Shown one piece after another: positions 1-4,269 of a DNA stretch of 5,702 nucleotides. The translations under genes and the position numbers were made by a program. Positions within the stretch are counted from its first letter, which is position 1; the number at the start of each line of letters is the position of its first letter. This DNA comes from JAVBPB01 sp031549965 (GTDB lineage: Bacteria; Bacillota; Clostridia; Lachnospirales; Lachnospiraceae): positions 1 through 5,702 of the forward strand of contig JAVBPB010000159.1 in assembly GCA_031549965.1 (NCBI GenBank), in the 5' to 3' direction. The notes below the pieces were generated by a model, which had not been told where the DNA came from, searched no databases, and was given only the letters and a program-made list of their open reading frames with translations.

Positions 1-531
1 GAATTAAAAAAAATATTAGAAGGCATTAATATAATGCCAATGCCAAGTTTAGTGTTTTATAGAGAAGCAATACGAAAAATGAATGATGGACAAAAATCAA
101 ATCATTATGCAACAATAAGTCCAATATCAGACTATATATATATGGCTGATATTCCATATGGATATACTTTCAATGTTCAAAATAGATTTATTAATGTTTA
201 TTCAATAATTGTAAGTTTATATATGGGAGGAAATTTAGAAGGTGCTGACTCAAATAATGTAAAAAATTGGAACATAATAACAACAAAGTTTAATGAAGTT
301 TTTTCAAAAGAAATTATTTGTAAATTTGATCCAAGCAAGGGTGCAAAACTAGGAATAAAACTAAAAAATGGCGATATTGCTTCAATAAATTCATTAAGTA
401 CAGGAGAAATTGAATTTTTAAGTTTATTATGTGATTTAATTATTGAGAAAGATAATAATATGCAAGATGAATTAATTCTTATAGATGAACTTGATTCGCA
501 TTTTCATCCAGATTTACAAAAAAAGTTATAA
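1..531 (+). CDS. OLD/AAA-type ATPase, C-terminal half of the nucleotide-binding domain (5' partial, frame ends early)
   Basis: The frame is open from the first base, so the gene begins upstream of the window and the Walker A motif is not visible; the ATG at 34 is internal. An ABC-type signature (Ser-Leu-Ser-Thr-Gly-Glu, about 391-408) is followed by a hydrophobic Walker B, LILIDELDSHFHP (472-510), with the catalytic Glu after the Asp. This order and wording are typical of the AAA_15/AAA_21 (OLD-like, SMC/ABC-fold) ATPases found in many phage-defence and DNA-repair proteins. The frame stops at 529-531, before the H-switch that every such ATPase needs. That motif (TSHSP, 573-587) is present in the -1 frame right after the stop. 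I therefore read this as the first part of one gene that continues in the next entry. No partner gene is visible, so the role is unknown. Confidence 0.8.
   Translation, partial: ELKKILEGINIMPMPSLVFYREAIRKMNDGQKSNHYATISPISDYIYMADIPYGYTFNVQNRFINVYSIIVSLYMGGNLEGADSNNVKNWNIITTKFNEVFSKEIICKFDPSKGAKLGIKLKNGDIASINSLSTGEIEFLSLLCDLIIEKDNNMQDELILIDELDSHFHPDLQKKL
519..525 (+). promoter_or_regulatory. A_AAA_AAG slippery heptamer at the frame break of the ATPase-methyltransferase gene
   Basis: The upstream frame reads CAA|AAA|AAG here, inside a run of seven A (518-524) followed by G. This is the canonical bacterial -1 frameshift heptamer in the correct phase. After a -1 slip the next codons read Val-Ile-Asn-Ser-Ile and run without a stop into the rest of the ATPase. 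Without the slip, translation ends two codons later at TAA (529-531). No Shine-Dalgarno-like stimulator is seen 8-15 nt upstream. A weak AU-only hairpin lies downstream (536-571). The same A run could instead support polymerase slippage, or mark a lost A or a sequencing undercall. Confidence 0.45.
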
Positions 532-1574
532 ATTCAATAAAAGATATATGTGTGGATAAATATGTTTTATTTACTAGCCATTCTCCTGCGGTTATGCAGA
601 GTATGGATCTTGATAGGATTTTTTATATTAATAGATTTGACGAATGTAAAGAAAATGAAAATCAAATTATTTCAATTAATAATGAATATGAATTAAATGA
701 AAAATTAATTGAATTATATGATATGTTTATTGATAATTTAGCAACTGCAAAAATAATGAATGATTATAGCTTGAAAAGTATTTATAAATTTTCAAAAGAA
801 TGTGAATGTGAGTCTGTAGCTTTAGGTAATGAAAATGCTAAAGAATCAGAGCCGCAAACAGTAACATTGCGCACATTAATTCAAGATACTGCATTGAAGA
901 GGAAAATATCTATATTTGACGTCGGTTGTGGTAAAGGTAGAACATATCCAATGTTTAAAGGATTAGATGAGGATGCATTAAAGAATATAGATTTTTATGC
1001 TATTGATAAAGATGAAAGGGCACTTGAAGAATATATTGAAGTTTTAGATAAAGAAGAATTGTATAATAAATTTGCAGTGGTACAAAAGAAAACAGAGTTT
1101 CCACAAGATACATATGCAGATATTATTTTATTGATTAATGTATTTCATGAATTGTCTGAAAATTTATGTGAAGTAATAAATAGTTGTTTTAAAGCTTCAA
1201 AAAAAGGAACAAAAATTATTTTATGTGAAGTTGGAGAACTTGACTTAGGAGAAATGAATTATATAATGTTTCGTGACAACTCGTTAAAAAAACTTTTTAA
1301 AAGATTAATTGATTCTAATAATCTTATGATTTCTTGTTCTAATTTTTCGTCATTTAAAGGTACAAAACTATTGAACGTAATTATACATATAAAAAGCACT
1401 GATAATTTATTAATTACACAAGAGGATTTTATTGCTGCACTTAATGAGAATATTGATATTGATATAAAGCAACTTAATGAAGAAAGTTGTAATGGTAAAT
1501 CACGTGCTTTTATTGTTAACAACTTAGCAAATGCAGTTTGTATGCGTTCTAAAATAGATAAAGATGAGCAATAA
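525..1574 (+). CDS. ATPase C-terminal tail fused to class I SAM-dependent methyltransferase
   Basis: The frame is open from the slippery site and ends in TAA at 1572-1574. A GTG at 552 is the first possible start, but no ribosome binding site precedes it and it falls inside the ATPase core, so independent initiation is unlikely. Numbered from that GTG, residues 2-30 hold the ATPase H-switch strand (VLFTSHSPAVM) and its following strand. Residues 45-100 form a helical, charged linker. Residues 104 to about 265 form a Rossmann methyltransferase: motif I DVGCGKGR (123-130) binds SAM, D152 ends strand beta-2 (FYAIDKDE) as the ribose-binding acid, and ADIILLINVFHEL (189-201) is the motif IV/V region. 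The NVFHEL wording resembles small-molecule or protein methyltransferases; no DPPY/NPPY or PCQ motif of DNA methylases is present. The last ~70 residues are not recognised. The substrate is unknown. The domain sits where many OLD proteins carry a TOPRIM nuclease. Confidence 0.75.
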   Translation, partial: VINSIKDICVDKYVLFTSHSPAVMQSMDLDRIFYINRFDECKENENQIISINNEYELNEKLIELYDMFIDNLATAKIMNDYSLKSIYKFSKECECESVALGNENAKESEPQTVTLRTLIQDTALKRKISIFDVGCGKGRTYPMFKGLDEDALKNIDFYAIDKDERALEEYIEVLDKEELYNKFAVVQKKTEFPQDTYADIILLINVFHELSENLCEVINSCFKASKKGTKIILCEVGELDLGEMNYIMFRDNSLKKLFKRLIDSNNLMISCSNFSSFKGTKLLNVIIHIKSTDNLLITQEDFIAALNENIDIDIKQLNEESCNGKSRAFIVNNLANAVCMRSKIDKDEQ

Positions 1575-1582
1575 TTACAATT

Positions 1583-1611
1583 CTGATAAGAGATGTTTAG
1601 GAAAGTATACT
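1583..1611 (+). promoter_or_regulatory. possible sigma-A promoter for the FAD/Rieske oxidoreductase
   Basis: CTGATA (1583-1588, 4/6 to the -35 consensus) and TATACT (1606-1611, 5/6 to the -10 consensus) are separated by 17 bp. They lie just after the stop of the methyltransferase gene. Transcription would start near 1618, leaving a leader of about 165 nt. The call rests on match and spacing only; AT-rich DNA gives such matches by chance. Confidence 0.35.
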
Positions 1612-1642
1612 AAGATAAATATATGTGCATAATTCTATTAAA

Positions 1643-1661
1643 AGCATTTTTATAAAATGCT
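1643..1661 (+). other. AT-rich hairpin in the oxidoreductase leader
   Basis: AGCATTTT (1643-1650) pairs perfectly with AAAATGCT (1654-1661) around a 3-nt loop. On the + strand it is followed by AAAAAGGAG rather than a T run, so it is not a usual terminator for the upstream gene. On the - strand it is followed by TTTTAATAG. It lies directly against the strong Shine-Dalgarno at 1662-1670 and could limit access to it. Confidence 0.4.
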
Positions 1662-1697
1662 AAAAAGGAGAATATTGTGAAAGATCAATATAATTAA
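1662..1697 (+). other. strong ribosome binding site followed by a 6-residue mini-ORF
   Basis: AAAAAGGAG (1662-1670) is the best Shine-Dalgarno between 1575 and 1782. Six bases on is GTG (1677), opening a frame that encodes only Met-Lys-Asp-Gln-Tyr-Asn before TAA (1695-1697). This frame is the same as that of the oxidoreductase, which starts about 85 nt further on with a poor ribosome binding site. It may be a leader peptide, or the original start region of the downstream gene separated by inserted DNA. Translation is unproven. Confidence 0.3.
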
Positions 1698-1698
1698 A

Positions 1699-1781
1699 GG
1701 AAGGAAGCCCTAATAACAGTTCTTTCACATCCCTATTTGGGCAGTTTCGCAGATAAGTCTGCGAAATGTACGGGTATTTTA
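1699..1781 (+). repeat. GC-richer leader block with inverted repeats, possibly a dispersed repeat element
   Basis: This block is about 44% G+C by hand count over 1701-1775, clearly above the AT-rich flanks. It contains a perfect 9-bp inverted repeat with a 4-nt loop, TTTCGCAGA (1745-1753) against TCTGCGAAA (1758-1766), and a smaller CCC-N5-GGG (1731-1741). One frame is open through it (from 1698) and joins the oxidoreductase frame, but with no good start or ribosome binding site. It looks like a mobile or repeated intergenic element, or a structured leader RNA, rather than coding sequence. Whether it recurs in the genome cannot be judged from one copy. Confidence 0.4.
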
Positions 1782-3098
1782 ATGGAATCTGCATGGAATG
1801 ATATCGTAACATTACCAGAATTTGAAAAACTAAATGGTGATAAGAATACAGATGTATTAATAATAGGAGGAGGTATTGCTGGTATACTTTGTGCATACTT
1901 TCTTGAACAAAATAATATTAAATACATTTTAGTAGAAGGAAATAAAATTTGTTCAGGAGTTACAAAAAATACAACAGCTAAGATTACTTCACAACACAAC
2001 TTAATCTATAACAAGATGCTAAATAGTAAAGGCATTGAAAAGACTAAAATGTACTTGGATATAAATGAGCAGGCAGTAAAAAAGTATATTGAGCTTTCAA
2101 AAGATATTGATTGCGATTTTGAAATAAAGGATAATTATGTTTATTCTGTAGATGATGCTAAAAAGCTTGAAGATGAAATAAGGGCATTAGAAAAGGTAGG
2201 ATTTAGTGCAGAACTATCAAGTAAAATCAATCTTCCTTTTAAAACACAGGGAGCAGTGAAATTCTTAAATCAAGCACAATTTAACCCTCTTAAATTTATA
2301 GCAGGAATATGTAAAAATCTAAAGATATTTGAAAATACCTATGTTAAGGAAATTAAGGAAAACATTGCAGTTACGGATAATGGAAATATAAAAGCCGGAA
2401 AGATTATTGTTGCAACACATTTTCCTTTTATAAACAGACGTGGCAGCTACTTTTTAAAGCAGTATCAGCACCGCTCATATGTAATCGCACTAGAAAATGC
2501 TGAAAATATCAATGGAATGTATATTGATGAAAATAAAAAGGGACTATCCTTTAGAAATTATGAAAACATGCTTTTACTTGGAGGAGGTTCACATCGTACA
2601 GGTAAAACTTTTGATAAATCTAAGGTTGGGGATTGGGAGGTACTAAGAGAGGCAGCTAAAACCTATTATCCTAAAGCAAATGAAAAGTATTTTTGGGCGA
2701 CACAGGATTGTATGAGCCTTGATAATATCCCATACATTGGGAATTATTCAATGAATACACCAGATCTATTTGTTGCAACAGGTTTCAATAAATGGGGAAT
2801 GACAAGCTCTATGGCAGCAGCTATGATTTTAACGGATTTAGTATTAGATAAGAAAAACGATTATGCTATGGTTTTTAATCCGTCAAGAAGTATGTTAAAA
2901 CCACAACTGTTAATCAATGGTTTCGAGGCAGTAACACATTTACTTACCATTTCACCTAAGCGTTGTACGCATATGGGATGTGCATTAAAGTGGAATAAGT
3001 CTGAGCATACATGGGACTGTCCTTGTCATGGTTCAAGATATACCAGTGATGGTAAGGTAATAAATAATCCTGCAATGAAAAATATGAAAAAGGTGTAG
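1782..3098 (+). CDS. FAD-dependent oxidoreductase with C-terminal Rieske [2Fe-2S] domain
   Basis: I chose the ATG at 1782 (438 aa) because the protein from there (MESAWNDIVTLPEFEKLNGD) looks like family N-termini. A TTG at 1737 would add 15 residues encoded by the repeat-like block, and neither start has a good ribosome binding site. The N-terminus has a dinucleotide-binding fold, DVLIIGGGIAGILC, with GxGxxG at 29-34 and an acidic strand end (YILVEG), as in DAO/DadA-type flavoenzymes. The C-terminus is a Rieske domain: C395 and H397 in CTHMGC, C413 and H416 in CPCHGS, with C400 and C415 placed as the disulfide pair of high-potential Rieske proteins. Such fusions are common in Firmicutes; the substrate and electron partner are not established. 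It is a probable cytoplasmic protein with no signal peptide. The TAG at 3096 comes early for a Rieske fold, and the missing last strand is readable in another frame (3098-3133), so the C-terminus may be frameshifted. Confidence 0.85.
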   Translation: MESAWNDIVTLPEFEKLNGDKNTDVLIIGGGIAGILCAYFLEQNNIKYILVEGNKICSGVTKNTTAKITSQHNLIYNKMLNSKGIEKTKMYLDINEQAVKKYIELSKDIDCDFEIKDNYVYSVDDAKKLEDEIRALEKVGFSAELSSKINLPFKTQGAVKFLNQAQFNPLKFIAGICKNLKIFENTYVKEIKENIAVTDNGNIKAGKIIVATHFPFINRRGSYFLKQYQHRSYVIALENAENINGMYIDENKKGLSFRNYENMLLLGGGSHRTGKTFDKSKVGDWEVLREAAKTYYPKANEKYFWATQDCMSLDNIPYIGNYSMNTPDLFVATGFNKWGMTSSMAAAMILTDLVLDKKNDYAMVFNPSRSMLKPQLLINGFEAVTHLLTISPKRCTHMGCALKWNKSEHTWDCPCHGSRYTSDGKVINNPAMKNMKKV

Positions 3099-3133
3099 TT
3101 TATGATATAAAAATAAATTCACTAAAAATATAG
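3098..3133 (+). pseudogene. displaced C-terminal tail of the Rieske domain (apparent -1 frameshift)
   Basis: Directly after the oxidoreductase stop, another frame reads Val-Tyr-Asp-Ile-Lys-Ile-Asn-Ser-Leu-Lys-Ile and then TAG (3131-3133). Rieske domains normally continue after CPCHGS...G..NxPA with a short segment and a final beta strand of the type YxVxxxxxxI, which this supplies. Restoring one A in the AAAAA run at 3087-3091 would give Met-Lys-Lys-Gly-Val-Val-Tyr-Asp and fuse the two pieces. The case rests on domain logic and an 11-codon open stretch in AT-rich DNA, so it is suggestive only. Confidence 0.4.
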
Positions 3134-3162
3134 TTACTTTTAGTAAAATAAGGAAATATAGA

Positions 3163-3191
3163 TTGACAATAATTTAACAAAATAGTATAAT
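3163..3191 (+). promoter_or_regulatory. consensus sigma-A promoter of the SDR gene
   Basis: TTGACA (3163-3168) and TATAAT (3186-3191) both match the housekeeping consensus in full, with the ideal 17-bp spacer. Transcription should begin near 3197-3199, giving a leader of about 108 nt. Two overlapping AT-rich inverted repeats lie just upstream (3121-3146) and might bind a regulator. A perfect promoter predicts strong expression of the downstream dehydrogenase. Confidence 0.85.
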
Positions 3192-3224
3192 ATACTTGTC
3201 TTTATTCAAGAAGGTATATAAGAC

Positions 3225-3238
3225 TTGACGAATGTCAA
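3225..3238 (+). promoter_or_regulatory. 14-bp palindrome TTGAC-N4-GTCAA in the SDR leader
   Basis: TTGAC (3225-3229) and GTCAA (3234-3238) form a perfect inverted repeat with four central bases. The layout is that of CRP/FNR-family sites (FNR: TTGAT-N4-ATCAA). It lies about 28-41 nt after the expected transcription start, where a bound protein would repress. It could equally act as a 5-bp RNA hairpin. No regulator gene is visible. Confidence 0.3.
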
Positions 3239-3241
3239 AAA

Positions 3242-3268
3242 TGTAGAGATTGTAAACCAATCTATGCA
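3242..3268 (+). other. leader hairpin upstream of the SDR gene
   Basis: AGATTG (3247-3252) pairs with CAATCT (3258-3263) around a 5-nt loop. After one G-A mismatch the stem continues for four more pairs (TGTA at 3242-3245 with TGCA at 3265-3268, one of them G-U). The stem ends about 16 nt before the AAAGGA ribosome binding site. It may stabilise the mRNA 5' end or influence translation. It does not match a riboswitch class I can name. Confidence 0.4.
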
Positions 3269-3283
3269 AAAATAAAAGATTTG

Positions 3284-3318
3284 AAAGGATCAGTGTGGCA
3301 AAGAAATGTTTAATTTAA
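3284..3318 (+). promoter_or_regulatory. distant ribosome binding site and overlapping 7-codon ORF at the SDR start
   Basis: AAAGGA (3284-3289) is 16 nt from the SDR ATG but only 5 nt from GTG 3295. That GTG opens a 7-codon frame (Met-Ala-Lys-Lys-Cys-Leu-Ile, TAA at 3316-3318) which overlaps the SDR start in another frame. Ribosomes ending there could restart at the nearby ATG, or the long spacing may simply be tolerated. This is positional evidence only. Confidence 0.25.
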
Positions 3319-4064
3319 AAGGAAGAGTAGCAGTAGTTACAGGAGCATCATCAGGACTTGGAGTTCATATGGCAAAAGCTTTAGCAGCTCAAGGAGCAGA
3401 CTTAGCAATTTTAGCTAGAAGAACAGAAAAATTAGAGGCAGTTAAAAAAGAAATAGAAGCAATGGGTGTTAAATGTATAAGTGTGACTTGTGATGTTACA
3501 AAAGAAGAAACAGTTATAGCAGCAGCTAAGACTGTAGAAGCAGAATATGGAAAAGTAGATATTCTTATTAATAATGCAGGAGCAGGCGGAACTATTCCAC
3601 TTGAAAACACTACATTAGAAGATTGGAACAAAGACTTAGATGTAGACTTAACAGGTGTATTCCTTACAACTAGAGAATTTGGTAAGGTTATGATTAAGAA
3701 CAACTACGGACGTATTATAAATATTGCATCAATGTATGGTTTAGTAGGAAATACAGCACTTCCATCAGCAGCATACCATGCAGCTAAGGGAGCAGTAGTA
3801 AACTTTACAAGAGCAACTGCAGCAGAGTGGGCAAAATATGGTATTAATACAAACTGTATCTGTCCTGGATATTTCGCAACAGAGCTTACAGAAGCTACAT
3901 TAAGCAGTGCAGAATTTACAGCTTATATGAAATCAGCAGTTCCTCTAGGAAGATACGGAAACGGTGAAGAATTAGGAGCAGCAGCAGTATTCTTATCATC
4001 TGATGAAGCATCATATGTTACAGGTGTAAACTTCCCAGTTGATGGTGGATATACTTGCGTATAA
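3306..4064 (+). CDS. short-chain dehydrogenase/reductase (classical SDR, gluconate-5-dehydrogenase/FabG-like)
   Basis: This 252-aa protein has the length of classical SDRs and oxidises or reduces an alcohol/carbonyl pair with NAD(P)(H) in the cytoplasm. Cofactor motif TGASSGLG is at 12-19. The Arg-Arg after strand beta-2 (38-39) favours NADP(H). D63 (CDV) binds adenine, NNAG is at 89-92, and the catalytic Ser142, Tyr157 and Lys161 are all present (YHAAK, 157-161). The C-terminus GVNFPVDGGYT is the usual SDR end. The position of the fourth catalytic residue, normally Asn, appears to be Asp114 (DVDLTGVF). The overall wording is closest to my recollection of gluconate 5-dehydrogenase-like members; the substrate cannot be fixed from sequence. 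A consensus promoter precedes it and a strong terminator follows, so it is monocistronic. ATG 3306 is the only in-frame start after the stop at 3282, but AAAGGA (3284-3289) lies an unusually long 16 nt away. Confidence 0.9.
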   Translation: MFNLKGRVAVVTGASSGLGVHMAKALAAQGADLAILARRTEKLEAVKKEIEAMGVKCISVTCDVTKEETVIAAAKTVEAEYGKVDILINNAGAGGTIPLENTTLEDWNKDLDVDLTGVFLTTREFGKVMIKNNYGRIINIASMYGLVGNTALPSAAYHAAKGAVVNFTRATAAEWAKYGINTNCICPGYFATELTEATLSSAEFTAYMKSAVPLGRYGNGEELGAAAVFLSSDEASYVTGVNFPVDGGYTCV

Positions 4065-4070
4065 TAAAAC

Positions 4071-4133
4071 ATTCGACTAGCGTCGAAGTTTGCAAGAATA
4101 TTAGTTTTGACTAAAGTCGAATTTACTATTCTT
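4071..4133 (+). other. SDR 3' region with competing hairpins and repeated GTCGA cores
   Basis: TTCGAC (4072-4077) pairs with GTCGAA (4082-4087). The same left arm, extended as ATTCGACT (4071-4078), can instead pair with AGTCGAAT (4115-4122). TTAGT (4101-4105) pairs with ACTAA (4110-4114), and AAGAATA (4094-4100) with TATTCTT (4127-4133). Some of these exclude one another. The stretch lies between the SDR stop and its terminator and has no ORF. It may be a structured 3' UTR, a small RNA or protein-binding sites. Confidence 0.35.
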
Positions 4134-4156
4134 ACGTAATACTTAACGTTATAAAG

Positions 4157-4194
4157 ACCACTGGTATTCTATAAAGAGTATCAGTGGTTTTATT
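4157..4194 (+). terminator. strong intrinsic terminator after the SDR gene
   Basis: ACCACTGGTATTC (4157-4169) pairs along all 13 positions (two G-U) with GAGTATCAGTGGT (4176-4188) around the 6-nt loop TATAAA. TTTTATT follows from 4188. An A-rich run before the stem (4151-4155) gives a shorter T run on the other strand, but no gene there needs it. It separates the SDR transcript from the sugar operon. Confidence 0.85.
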
Positions 4195-4222
4195 GATAAG
4201 TAGAAGAAAAGTTGAACATAAT
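4193..4222 (+). promoter_or_regulatory. candidate promoter for the kinase/beta-galactosidase operon
   Basis: TTGATA (4193-4198) matches the -35 consensus at 5/6 and CATAAT (4217-4222) the -10 at 5/6, with an 18-bp spacer. Transcription would start near 4229, about 40 nt before the kinase ATG. The -35 box begins within the tail of the preceding terminator. Confidence 0.5.
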
Positions 4223-4230
4223 CAACTTTT
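4207..4230 (+). promoter_or_regulatory. 9-bp inverted repeat over the -10 box, likely operator
   Basis: AAAAGTTGA (4207-4215) and TCAACTTTT (4222-4230) are perfect inverted copies around ACATAA. The centre of the dyad falls on the predicted -10 box, where a bound dimer would block polymerase. DeoR- and LacI-type repressors commonly control sugar kinase and beta-galactosidase operons, but I cannot assign this motif to a family. A second reading is a hairpin terminator or attenuator, since the right arm ends in TTTT. Confidence 0.45.
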
Positions 4231-4269
4231 AATTTAAGCTCGCATGAAGCGCGCAGAAGGGTACAAAAT

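Noticed and set aside
918..1154. Restriction-modification DNA methylase
   Set aside because: There is a SAM-binding core but no DPPY/NPPY or Cys-type catalytic motif and no target-recognition domain.
1259..1522. Minus-strand open frame within the methyltransferase
   Set aside because: It is antisense to a well-supported domain and has no ribosome binding site or recognisable motif.
552..1574. Methyltransferase as an independent gene starting at GTG 552
   Set aside because: There is no Shine-Dalgarno before 552, and the first ~30 residues are the ATPase H-switch region, so it is a fragment of the fusion.
1660..1999. Two minus-strand open frames over the oxidoreductase start
   Set aside because: They overlap the FAD-binding coding region and the repeat block, with no motifs; AT-rich antisense shadows.
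3121..3146. Inverted repeat ACTAAAA/TTTTAGT as terminator of the oxidoreductase
   Set aside because: The stem is AT-only, has a 10-nt loop, is followed by AAAATAA rather than a T run, and overlaps the displaced Rieske tail. It was not listed as a terminator.
3389..3703. Minus-strand frame opposite the SDR gene
   Set aside because: It covers the conserved NAD(P)-binding region of the SDR and shows no independent start signals.
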